This document shows, piece after piece, positions 43,443-50,709 of a DNA stretch of 64,000 bases; the stretch's first letter is position 1; each line of letters starts with the position of its first letter. Position numbers and translations under genes: made by a program. The stretch spans positions 25,548 to 89,547 of the forward strand of contig NZ_BROD01000002.1 in the NCBI RefSeq assembly GCF_024345225.1. The letters are read 5' to 3'. This DNA comes from Clostridium sp. TW13. Its GTDB lineage: Bacteria > Bacillota > Clostridia > Clostridiales > Clostridiaceae. The notes beneath the pieces are model-generated. The model saw only the letters and a list, made by a program, of their open reading frames with translations, ran no database searches and had not been told where the DNA came from.

Positions 43443-43992
43443 ACTTTTGCTTTCCGCCTTGATTCATTATATAGTCATAATAATGATTAATGGCTGCATC
43501 GATTATAGTATTTAAATATACATTTACATCAGGATGCACAGCTTTTAGTTCATTTAATTTTCTTAAAGTGGACTCTCTATATTGATAGCTTCTCTTTATA
43601 CAAAGTCTTTCTCCTTCTATTTCAGGGGTTAAGCCACGGGCTGAACCTGTATTTGCTCTGTTATCAGCTAAAGAAGCATTGGTTTCATTAACATTAGTAT
43701 CTACCTTTTTAACCTCAGTTGTTTCAACCTTTACTTCAGGAGCTTTAATATCAGCAGTTTGTTTATTTAATTTTGTTTCCTGAGTGTTAGTGTTTTCTGC
43801 TACTGAAGAAACAGAAGCAGGTTCTTTATTTTCATCATTTTGAAAGTTGAAGCTTTGAATAACAGTTCCTTTTACTTCTTGAAAGGCATCAGAAACTTCT
43901 TCTTCCTCACCATTTAGTGATATAACTTCTTCTTGATTTTTCTTTGCATTTAGCTTTAAGTTTTTAAATAAATCTGTACTCTTACTTGACAT
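43441..43992 (-). CDS. Small ParB-like partition protein
   Basis: 183 residues. The first 110 are charged and disordered-looking (Glu, Asn, Lys, Thr rich). The C-terminal 60 (GERLCIKRSYQYRESTLRKL ... VNVYLNTIIDAAINHYYDYI) look like a ribbon-helix-helix dimer. It overlaps parA by 11 bp, the classic arrangement of type Ib-like partition operons in which this gene encodes the centromere-binding protein. The TATCATGATATCAT repeats upstream of parA are its likely site. The long N-terminal arm would contact ParA. Confidence 0.7.
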   Translation of the reverse strand: MSSKSTDLFKNLKLNAKKNQEEVISLNGEEEEVSDAFQEVKGTVIQSFNFQNDENKEPASVSSVAENTNTQETKLNKQTADIKAPEVKVETTEVKKVDTNVNETNASLADNRANTGSARGLTPEIEGERLCIKRSYQYRESTLRKLNELKAVHPDVNVYLNTIIDAAINHYYDYIMNQGGKQK

Positions 43993-44755
43993 TTTTTAGT
44001 ACCTCCGCTGCAAGATTAGTGTAGTCCTCGCTGGACTTAGCCTTGTGGTTATAGAAAACTACAGGGGTCATGTTGTCCTGTGAGTATTCTATTTGGCTAT
44101 CTATTCTTATTAGTGTATTAAACACAGAATCTCCAAAGTTCTCTCTAAGGATCTCTTGAATGTTCTTTGCTAAGTTCTTTCTGCTATCATACTTAGTTAA
44201 AAGCACTCCAAGGATTTTTAAGTCAGGGTTTATTGTGCTTTGCACTGCATCAATTGTAGATAAAAGATGCTTGATTCCCTTTAAGCTGAAGAAGTCTGGA
44301 CTTACTGGGATTATAATATCATCAGCTGCACATAGAGCATTAAGTGAAAGAAGTCCAAGACTTGGTGGACAGTCTAGAAGTATAAAATCATATTCATCTT
44401 TTACCTTAGCTAGAATTCTCTTAAGAATAGTTTCTCTACTCATGGTGTTTGATAAGCTGATTTCAGCATCAGATAAGGTTATATCTGATGGGATAATGCT
44501 TAAATTTTTATATGTTGTTGGAAGTATTACTTTGTTAATACTCTCATAGGATATATCCCTTGAAGTAAGCAAAGTGTAAATTGTGCTTTCTAAAGTTTCA
44601 TCATCAATTCCTACGCTGGAAGTTAAATTGCTTTGTGGATCACAATCTACCAGCAAAACTTTTTTGTTCTTTAAGGATAGAGCTGCTGCAAGATTGCTAC
44701 AGGTAGATGTTTTCGAACAACCACCTTTTTGATTGAAAATAGCGATAGTCTTCAT
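43982..44755 (-). CDS. parA: ParA family partition ATPase
   Basis: 257 residues. Deviant Walker A KGGCSKTST (about 10-18), Walker A' DCDPQSNLTSSVG, Walker B ILLDCPPSLGLLSLNALCAADD; ends EDYTNLAAEVLKNVK. Lacks an N-terminal HTH, so it is the short form that does not itself repress the operon. Acts with the overlapping ParB-like protein to position plasmid copies. Upstream 44785-44896 carries dense repeats. Confidence 0.9.
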   Translation of the reverse strand: MKTIAIFNQKGGCSKTSTCSNLAAALSLKNKKVLLVDCDPQSNLTSSVGIDDETLESTIYTLLTSRDISYESINKVILPTTYKNLSIIPSDITLSDAEISLSNTMSRETILKRILAKVKDEYDFILLDCPPSLGLLSLNALCAADDIIIPVSPDFFSLKGIKHLLSTIDAVQSTINPDLKILGVLLTKYDSRKNLAKNIQEILRENFGDSVFNTLIRIDSQIEYSQDNMTPVVFYNHKAKSSEDYTNLAAEVLKNVK

Positions 44756-44784
44756 TACGAAATCCCCCTTAATGGTTCATATAA

Positions 44785-44896
44785 CTATATCATGATAAGA
44801 TGATATCTTCTTATCATGATTTATTCTTTTCTTCATATCATCTTTTCTTCTTATAATTATATCATGAAATCAAGATATAATCATTTCTTTTCATAG
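44785..44896. repeat. TATCATGATATCAT-type repeat cluster upstream of parA (copy 5), putative centromere
   Basis: Words TATCATGATAAGATGATATC, TTATCATGATTTATTC, CATATCATC and ATATCATGAAATCAAGATATAATC spaced about 10 bp, starting 30 bp before parA. This is the place where the centromere and operon operator of parAB plasmids lie. The remaining bases to 45188 are noncoding. Confidence 0.7.
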
Positions 44897-45188
44897 TTAA
44901 ATGAAGAAGTTGTAAACTTTAAAAACTTTTTATATACAAATTTAGGTTAAAATTAAAATAATTAACTTGAACATCAAAAAATGACCCAGTTAAGCATTAT
45001 ATAAATGAAGATTTAAAAGAGCTATAACCAATAAAAGATAAAAAATGAAAAATGATGTAAAAAAGCCTGAAAATTCAAGCTTACCTCATGTAATTTTAAA
45101 ATATGAGTTTATATGTAACTAGAGATTTAAATATTAGGTTTTACATTATTTTTATAAAAAATTACCATTTACTTAGGAGGTGTTTTAA

Positions 45189-45587
45189 ATGAAAAACATG
45201 AAATTAAAATTTTTAAGCTTAGGTGTATTAGTAGCTGTAGCAACATCAGCAACACCTGTTTTTGCACAAACTGTAACAAATACAAAAGGGGTAAAGCCAG
45301 CAATCCATGAGGACTTCTATAGCAATCAAAGTGCTGCTACTATTATAGCTAATGGTGGAGTTATTCAAGAAGGAGATTCAGGACAACCTGTTAGAGATGT
45401 CCAAAGTAGATTGGTTTCTTGGGGATACTTATCTAGTTCTGATGTAGATGGACAATTTGGACCAAAAACAAGAGACGCAGTTAGACAGTTTCAACTTAAC
45501 TGGAACAGATGGGCAAGACCTAATGGTCAACCTACTCTTGCACCAGATGGCATTGTAGGATCACAAACTTGGGCATGTTTAAGCTAA
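45189..45587 (+). CDS. Secreted peptidoglycan-binding domain protein
   Basis: 132 residues. Signal peptide with cleavage after VFA near 27, then one peptidoglycan_binding_1 module: QEGDSGQPVRDVQSRLVSWGYL ... DVDGQFGPKTRDAVRQFQLNW ... DGIVGSQTWACL (parts only). No enzyme domain. Likely a wall-attached protein; with 36515 it forms a pair of stand-alone wall binders near repeat clusters. Good TAGGAGGTG site. Confidence 0.8.
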   Translation: MKNMKLKFLSLGVLVAVATSATPVFAQTVTNTKGVKPAIHEDFYSNQSAATIIANGGVIQEGDSGQPVRDVQSRLVSWGYLSSSDVDGQFGPKTRDAVRQFQLNWNRWARPNGQPTLAPDGIVGSQTWACLS

Positions 45588-45701
45588 GGATCTTGAGAAA
45601 GAATCTTTTGCATATTTAGATTAAGTATCTATTTTAAGAGATACCTAAGTGGAGACAAACTTCACTAAAAAATAAGAAGTATAAATTTGAGTGTGTTGTA
45701 T

Positions 45702-45756
45702 AAGATTAATTTTTGTTATTAAAGAGCTGTTTAATAATAAAAATTAATCTTATTCT
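45702..45756. terminator. Terminator or long hairpin
   Basis: A 22-bp stem with one mismatch (45702-45723 with 45730-45751), GAGCTG loop, TTCTTTTA tail. Confidence 0.75.
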
Positions 45757-45810
45757 TTTAAAAAAGTAAGTCTTCTTTATTGATTAAGTAGGCTTAACAC
45801 TGATTACAAG

Positions 45811-45933
45811 TATATCATGATATAATGATATCATGAAAAGAAGATTTAATGATATAATGATTTGTTCTTTTCATTATAAGAAGATATCATTAGTTGTTCT
45901 TATCATGAAAAGATTATTTCATGATATCATCTT
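45811..45933. repeat. TATCATGATATCAT-type repeat cluster (copy 6)
   Basis: The longest run: ATATCATGATATAATGATATC, AAGAAGATTTAATGATATAATG, TTCATTATAAGAAGATATC and ATTTCATGATATCATC in about 120 bp, with clear ten-base phasing (motifs given in pieces). Confidence 0.7.
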
Positions 45934-46006
45934 TTATTTCCATCACTAAATATAGATTAATGATAATATTAAAGAAAAACACCAACATACTCAATTTAGA
46001 AGAAAT

Positions 46007-46459
46007 TTATTTAATTACTTTAATTTTGTTCTTTTGTAAGTTAGATAAAAACTCCAATCTTTCTCTTTGATATTTTATAGTATCTTTTAGTGTATCAAGA
46101 GCAGCTTCAATGGATTGCAGTTCTTTAACATCATTTGAATTTGAAATTGCATCTAGAATTTTTTCTTTAAGTTCGCTAATATCAGTTGCAGATTCATTGG
46201 TTTTATCCTCAATTATTTCAACCTGAGAGCTTCCTTCCTCATTAAGCTTTTGAGCAAAGAAAAGCTTGAAGCGTTCAGTTCCAATAGTTTTTTCAAGGCC
46301 TTCTACAATTCTATGAAAAGCCAATTCTTTTTCATTATGCCTTAGATATCGATACAATCCTTGATAGCCCTTATATCCAGAATTTATTGCCCATTTATTT
46401 TTTTCTACGTTTGGCAGATTTTCATAAATTGTCTTTAGTTCAAACCTGGTTGCATCCAT
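46007..46459 (-). CDS. Hypothetical plasmid protein with C-terminal coiled coil
   Basis: 150 residues from the Met at 46459, spaced from AGGAGGTAT. The first 75 residues (ATRFELKTIYENLPNVEKNKWAI ... YRYLRHNEKELAFHRIVEGL, partly quoted) are helical and basic; the rest is predicted coiled coil (ISELKEKILDAISNSNDVKEL ...). No family recognised. Between two repeat clusters of the partition region; possibly a DNA-associated accessory protein. Confidence 0.55.
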   Translation of the reverse strand: MDATRFELKTIYENLPNVEKNKWAINSGYKGYQGLYRYLRHNEKELAFHRIVEGLEKTIGTERFKLFFAQKLNEEGSSQVEIIEDKTNESATDISELKEKILDAISNSNDVKELQSIEAALDTLKDTIKYQRERLEFLSNLQKNKIKVIK

Positions 46460-46584
46460 AATATACCTCCTAATCAATAAATTTACTTGTTAATTTAAGT
46501 ATACAATGTTTAAAAAGTAATTACAAAAGCTTAATATTTATATAGGTTAGGATCTTATTATATAGTTTAATAGGTCAGAAATTA

Positions 46585-46622
46585 ATAGAGGAAACAGCAA
46601 TTTATATGCTATTTCCTCTATA
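46585..46622. terminator. Terminator of the CBM21 gene
   Basis: ATAGAGGAAACAGC paired with GCTATTTCCTCTAT. A similar hairpin follows the ABC exporter at 54966, next to a CBM21 relic. Confidence 0.75.
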
Positions 46623-46638
46623 TTATTAAGAATTAGAT

Positions 46639-47397
46639 TTAATTAAAACTATAATTCTCTCCTAGGTTGTTATCCCAGTGCTCTACACCATCTAATACAT
46701 AATAAACTGCAAGCTTTACTTCAGTACCCCTTCCAAATGGTACTTTTGCAACCCAGCAATTTGAATCTTCATTGTAATATACATCAGTTGAAGCAGTTAC
46801 ATCTACATCCTTATAAGTAGCCCAGTTATCCTTAGAATAACGTATTCTAATTGCTTGAGGGTTTACAGATTTTTTAGTTGCTACATAGCAATTTAAATAA
46901 GAATTACCGTTATCAAAAGAAAGTGAAGTATTAACTAGGTGTGGTCTGTTTGCTGAAAAATCAGTTCCAACATAGTTTTTACCATTATTGTTATCCCAAT
47001 AAGTTTGTCCATTTACTTCGTATTTGATGCAGTATTGAATTTGTCCAAAACCATAATGATCAAATGTTTCAGGAGTTTCAAACTTCCATATTTCATATCC
47101 ATCTGAAGCATTGGTTCTTACATAAGTTGCAGCTACATCTTTCCATGGACCTCCTGCTTGAGGGCCAGTATAAGTATAGTGAACAGTAACCTTCTTATCA
47201 TATGAAAGGTTCTTTACAGCAATATATCCAACGTAGTGACTGGTTTCTGAAGTGTTTCCTACTCCATAACTATAATATAATTGGACAGGTACCTCATTTG
47301 TATCTGCTTTAGCAGCAACTGTGTTTCCCAAAGTAAGGGTAGTAGCTAAAACTAAAACTGAAGTAATAAAACTAAAGATTTTTTTTGTAATTTTCAT
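46639..47397 (-). CDS. Secreted protein with two CBM21 modules
   Basis: 252 residues, close relative of the 26643 protein: signal peptide (after AAKA near 31), module 1 with YIAVKNLSYDKKVTVHYTYT, WKFETP and VNGQTYWDNNNGKNY, module 2 with IRIRYSKDNWATYKDVDV and HWDNNLGENYSF. Same palindrome upstream. Intact sugar-stacking Trp residues in both modules. Confidence 0.8.
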   Translation of the reverse strand: MKITKKIFSFITSVLVLATTLTLGNTVAAKADTNEVPVQLYYSYGVGNTSETSHYVGYIAVKNLSYDKKVTVHYTYTGPQAGGPWKDVAATYVRTNASDGYEIWKFETPETFDHYGFGQIQYCIKYEVNGQTYWDNNNGKNYVGTDFSANRPHLVNTSLSFDNGNSYLNCYVATKKSVNPQAIRIRYSKDNWATYKDVDVTASTDVYYNEDSNCWVAKVPFGRGTEVKLAVYYVLDGVEHWDNNLGENYSFN

Positions 47398-47420
47398 AAA
47401 ATCACTCCTCTAAATCATTA

Positions 47421-47432
47421 ATAACATGCTAT
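47421..47432. promoter_or_regulatory. ATAACATGCTAT operator-like palindrome upstream of CBM21 gene
   Basis: One change from the perfect palindrome at 27416 and 42462; 24 bp from the start codon, the same distance as at 27416. Confidence 0.55.
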
Positions 47433-47665
47433 CAATGTTAGTTATACCTTTAAATGAATTAAATGTCAAATATTGCTACGCTATTCATAGAGCTCTTTTC
47501 CACGGATATATTATGCTTGTACCAAAATAACTACGTATTCTTATTATTTATACAATGATTTGTCTATTTGGGATTAAACATATAAATTGTAGTTTAAAAG
47601 GGTATTATGAAATATATAGAAATATAGAGATGAATTTCAAATAGCAGTAATTTAAAATTACAAAA

Positions 47666-47689
47666 TCCCCCTAAAGTATCTTAGGGGGA
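47666..47689 (-). terminator. Terminator of the RRNPP regulator gene
   Basis: TCCCCCTAAA...TTAGGGGGA hairpin, T-rich on the minus strand. Confidence 0.75.
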
Positions 47690-47747
47690 AAGCTTTGGCT
47701 TATTTAAGTCTAATATCAGGAGCAATATGGTTCCTAAATAAAAGTAA

Positions 47748-49058
47748 TTATTCTTCTTTTAAGTCCAATATAAATTTTATTATACTGTTTATGCTGTCCT
47801 TATCATTAACTTCATTATAAAAATCTATAAGTTTGAATATAGCCGTTGAATTAGTATCAATAATCTCTAAAGATATTAACTCAAGGATTGTATTTTTGCA
47901 GCTATTTATTTCTATTGGGTTATTTTCTTTTATAAGTAAGGTTAAAAGCTCATCTAAGGATTTTTTTAGTATACTTTTATCCTTTTGGTGTTTAGCAATC
48001 TCAATGGATTTTTTGTAACAATCAATGGCAAGCTCCTTGTTGCCTATTAAATTAGCAGAGATACCTAATTGATTGTAGCAGTTAGCTGTGTAGTAACTTT
48101 CTTTTGCATTATCATAATCCTTTAATAGATAAAGTAGTTTATCTATATAAATTTTTATATTGCTTATATCCTTAAGCACTGTGTAGATATCAAGAATATT
48201 TCCAGTGATTAAAGCAATATGACCTTTATCATTTGAATCTATATTGTCTAGCATAGATTGATTTAAGTTAAAGGCATCACTGTAAAACTTTTTGAATCTA
48301 AGACAATTTACTTTTAAAACATTAAGCGATAATGTATCTTCTTCAGTTAATGCTTTAAAGGTACTTAGAATGTGCTCAATTTCAATTAATGCTTTATCAT
48401 ATTCTTTAAGGTTCATGTATGCTAGGGTGGTGTTGAAAAGCACCTTGAATTTTAAGTCTTCTGGCACATTATCATTATATATAAGAGCTAATTTATTAAA
48501 GTCTAAGCTTTCTTTATATTTTTGAAGATATATGCATACATTTCCAAGCTTCTGCAAAAGGTTAAATAGTTTAATATCATTAAATAAATGATTGTGATTT
48601 TCAAAAGCCTTTATATAGTAGGTATAACTTCTACTATAATCCTTTTGTTTCTTTAGTATATCTGCTATCTTTTCATAAATAATCATTTTCTTTTCAGGAA
48701 CATCATATCTAATTAGAAATAATTCTATTTCTTCAATGTCCTTTGAAAAATCCTTTGAGAGATTATCCTCGTTTACGCATAAGAATTCTAAATATTGGTT
48801 AGCCATTTTATTAGTTTGAAAGTTTACATCTTCTAATAAGTATTCAGAATCTAGATGAAAATCGATGTTTCTATCTTTACATATTCTGTTTATATTATCA
48901 GTGATTATTTCAGCTACTGCTGGAGTAAGTGCTGATTTATCATTTTCAATTATACTTATAAGTTCACGAGTTATTTTATTTCCCGTAATATCTTTTTGAT
49001 TAATTTTAAATTCTTGTCTGATTTTTTTTATCTTTTGACCTGGTGATAAAATCTCCAT
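47748..49058 (-). CDS. RRNPP-type quorum-sensing regulator (HTH plus TPR)
   Basis: 436 residues from ATG 49058 (a TTG at 49067 is too near the AAAGGAG site). Xre-type HTH at the N-terminus (LSPGQKIKKIRQEFKINQKDI ... RELISIIENDKSALT) and then a long array of TPR-like helical pairs (KQKDYSRSYTYYIKAFENHN, LQKYKESLDFNKLALIYN, LKEYDKALIEIEHIL, NKELAIDCYKKSIEIAKHQK). This is the plan of PlcR, NprR and clostridial QsrB receptors, which bind an imported short peptide and change DNA binding. Divergent from a small exported peptide gene at 49289, and next to the lanthipeptide operon it likely governs. Confidence 0.8.
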   Translation of the reverse strand: MEILSPGQKIKKIRQEFKINQKDITGNKITRELISIIENDKSALTPAVAEIITDNINRICKDRNIDFHLDSEYLLEDVNFQTNKMANQYLEFLCVNEDNLSKDFSKDIEEIELFLIRYDVPEKKMIIYEKIADILKKQKDYSRSYTYYIKAFENHNHLFNDIKLFNLLQKLGNVCIYLQKYKESLDFNKLALIYNDNVPEDLKFKVLFNTTLAYMNLKEYDKALIEIEHILSTFKALTEEDTLSLNVLKVNCLRFKKFYSDAFNLNQSMLDNIDSNDKGHIALITGNILDIYTVLKDISNIKIYIDKLLYLLKDYDNAKESYYTANCYNQLGISANLIGNKELAIDCYKKSIEIAKHQKDKSILKKSLDELLTLLIKENNPIEINSCKNTILELISLEIIDTNSTAIFKLIDFYNEVNDKDSINSIIKFILDLKEE

Positions 49059-49208
49059 AAATATCAATCTCCTTTCAAATGTCTAGTATAAAATTCGAAA
49101 ATTTTATTGTCTATAAACATAGGTTTAATTATCTTATAACAATATCATATCATAAAAAAAAATAAATGTAAATTAATATCTTTACAAGAAGAAAATATTA
49201 TGGTATAT

Positions 49209-49259
49209 TTTACATGTAAACAAGAAAATTTACATGTGCATTAATGATTTACATATTGA
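49209..49259. promoter_or_regulatory. Three phased TTTACATGTAAA-like sites, probable binding sites of the RRNPP regulator
   Basis: TTTACATGTAAA (49209-49220, perfect palindrome), TTTACATGTGCA (49229-49240) and TTTACATATT (from 49248). Starts are 20 and 19 bp apart, so they lie on one DNA face between the regulator and peptide genes. The promoter of the precursor operon has longer palindromes built from the same TTTACA/TGTAAA half-sites. Confidence 0.6.
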
Positions 49260-49288
49260 TTATATTTATTTTAAAGGAGAAGATGGGA

Positions 49289-49471
49289 ATGAATAAAATG
49301 ATAAAACCTCTATCTATAGTTTTGGGAGTATGTTTATGTGCGGCTATATATCCAATACAAAAAAATAATATAAGAAAAAATGCGATAAATACTAGCTTTT
49401 TAGCTTTTCATTATAGTACTAGTGGTCAAGCTCAAATACTAGATCCAGGAATAGAACCACCTAAGAAGTAA
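49289..49471 (+). CDS. Signal peptide precursor paired with the RRNPP regulator
   Basis: 60 residues from the ATG at 49289 (AAAGGAGA eight bases before); longer starts precede the site. N-terminal export signal (KMIKPLSIVLGVCLCAAIYP), then a basic spacer, ending with GQAQILDPGIEPPKK. Small size, signal, divergent position beside a TPR receptor and proline-rich C-terminus match clostridial and bacillal Phr/QspB-type autoinducer precursors. The active peptide is probably cut from the last 10-15 residues; exact ends cannot be read. Confidence 0.7.
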   Translation: MNKMIKPLSIVLGVCLCAAIYPIQKNNIRKNAINTSFLAFHYSTSGQAQILDPGIEPPKK

Positions 49472-49531
49472 GAATTTCAAGAAGATAAATTTGAAGAAAA
49501 ATGAATTGTTTTAAAAAGTAAAATTATTTTA

Positions 49532-49606
49532 TTTTTGTAAAAAAAGATATTTACAAAAATAAAAACCTATGTTACTATAATTGTGTAAATAAAAATATTT
49601 ACACAA
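49532..49606. promoter_or_regulatory. Two long palindromes in the precursor-operon promoter
   Basis: TTTTTGTAAA-N8-TTTACAAAAA (49532-49559) and TTGTGTAAATA-N4-TATTTACACAA (49581-49606), centres about 48 bp apart. Both contain the half-site TGTAAA/TTTACA seen upstream of the signal-peptide gene, suggesting shared control by the RRNPP receptor. The first lanthipeptide gene begins 130 bp downstream. Confidence 0.55.
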
Positions 49607-49735
49607 ACTGAATTTCATATATTTCTAATTTACATCTATTGAAAAACATATAGAATTTTAAACTGAAGATTTTTAAAGTACTTAGGAAAAAGATTTTGAG
49701 AATTAAATTTATAAATTAAAAGGGGGATAAATACT

Positions 49736-49867
49736 ATGGAAATAAGTGTTATGGAAAGTGTATTGAGTTTACAATCAATGACTGGAGATATATCAGCATC
49801 AGCAGAAGGTTGGAGTACACTTAGTGGTATTTGTAATCTTGAAGACATGGACCAAGGTGAAATTTAA
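49736..49867 (+). CDS. Class III lanthipeptide precursor 1 (divergent)
   Basis: 43 residues: MEISVMESVLSLQSMTGDIS leader, then EGWSTLSGICNLEDMDQGEI. It has the VLSLQ leader box (class III leaders carry L/I-x-LQ) and S-x2-S-x2-C, but differs from the other five in N-terminus, length and acidic tail. First in the cluster, behind AGGGGGAT. Confidence 0.75.
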   Translation: MEISVMESVLSLQSMTGDISASAEGWSTLSGICNLEDMDQGEI

Positions 49868-49903
49868 CTTAATATAGAATTTTAAAGAAAGGAGGATGTG
49901 ATT

Positions 49904-50017
49904 ATGAAAAATATACTAAACTTACAAGCAATGGCTCCTATCACAGGAGATCAAGTAGAAGATTGGAGCACTGTAAGCAACGCTTGCAACAATAAAGGCA
50001 GAGTTATAGAGCAATAA
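49904..50017 (+). CDS. Class III lanthipeptide precursor 2
   Basis: 37 residues: leader MKNILNLQAMAPITGDQVED and core WSTVSNACNNKGRVIEQ. LNLQ box and S-x2-S-x2-C ring motif. Behind AAAGGAGG. Confidence 0.8.
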   Translation: MKNILNLQAMAPITGDQVEDWSTVSNACNNKGRVIEQ

Positions 50018-50062
50018 AGGCAGAGTTATATAATAAGAAGAATTAAAAAGGAGGAATAAATT

Positions 50063-50176
50063 ATGAAGAGTATATTAAGTTTACAAGCAATGGCTCCTAT
50101 TGCAGGAGATCAAGTAGAAGATTGGAGCACTGTAAGCAACGCTTGCAACAATGGTAGAAAAATTGAAACCAACTAA
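50063..50176 (+). CDS. Class III lanthipeptide precursor 3
   Basis: 37 residues: leader MKSILSLQAMAPIAGDQVED, core WSTVSNACNNGRKIETN. Same ring motif; C-terminal tail shared with precursor 5. Confidence 0.8.
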   Translation: MKSILSLQAMAPIAGDQVEDWSTVSNACNNGRKIETN

Positions 50177-50203
50177 TAATTTAATTTAGGAGTTATGAGA
50201 ATT

Positions 50204-50314
50204 ATGCAGAATATATTAAACTTACAAGCAATGAGTCCTATCACAGGAGATCAAGTAGAATATTGGAGTGCAACTAGTAACACTTGCAACATTAGAACAA
50301 CGGAAACCAACTAA
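50204..50314 (+). CDS. Class III lanthipeptide precursor 4 (variant core)
   Basis: 36 residues: leader MQNILNLQAMSPITGDQVEY, core WSATSNTCNIRTTETN. Keeps W-S-x2-S-x2-C but varies the inner residues and tail, giving the most distinct product among precursors 2-6. Confidence 0.8.
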   Translation: MQNILNLQAMSPITGDQVEYWSATSNTCNIRTTETN

Positions 50315-50339
50315 TAATTAAATTAAGGAGGAATGGATT

Positions 50340-50453
50340 ATGAAAAACATACTAAACTTACAAGCAATGGCTCCTATTGCAGGAGATCAAGTAGAAGAAT
50401 GGAGCACTGTAAGCAACGCTTGCAACAATGGTAGAAAAATTGAAACTAACTAA
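50340..50453 (+). CDS. Class III lanthipeptide precursor 5
   Basis: 37 residues: leader MKNILNLQAMAPIAGDQVEE, core WSTVSNACNNGRKIETN, identical in core to precursor 3. Confidence 0.8.
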   Translation: MKNILNLQAMAPIAGDQVEEWSTVSNACNNGRKIETN

Positions 50454-50480
50454 TAATTAAATTAAGGAGGAATGAGAATT

Positions 50481-50594
50481 ATGAAAAACATACTAAACTT
50501 ACAAGCAATGAGTCCTATCACAGGAGATCAAGTAGAAGAATGGAGTACTGTAAGCAACGCTTGCAATAATGGTAAAAAAATTTCAATAGATTAA
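50481..50594 (+). CDS. Class III lanthipeptide precursor 6
   Basis: 37 residues: leader MKNILNLQAMSPITGDQVEE, core WSTVSNACNNGKKISID. A terminator-like hairpin follows before the synthetase gene. Confidence 0.8.
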   Translation: MKNILNLQAMSPITGDQVEEWSTVSNACNNGKKISID

Positions 50595-50603
50595 TTAATA
50601 GTT

Positions 50604-50648
50604 AAGAAGGTATGTATTAATTATCTGTGCTAATACATACCTTCTCTA
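50604..50648 (+). terminator. Hairpin between precursors and synthetase, probable partial terminator
   Basis: AAGAAGGTATGTATTA (50604-50619) paired with TAATACATACCTTCT (50631-50645). Read-through would set a high precursor to enzyme ratio, as is usual in RiPP operons. Confidence 0.75.
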
Positions 50649-50709
50649 TAAAAAATTTCAGTACATAGAATTTAATTATATTTTTATATTTGGTTAGGAG
50701 GAGAATTGT

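Noticed and set aside
37318..45933. Repeat clusters considered as a CRISPR array
   Set aside because: No constant repeat with unique spacers of even length; words are short, variable and palindromic, and no cas gene is near.
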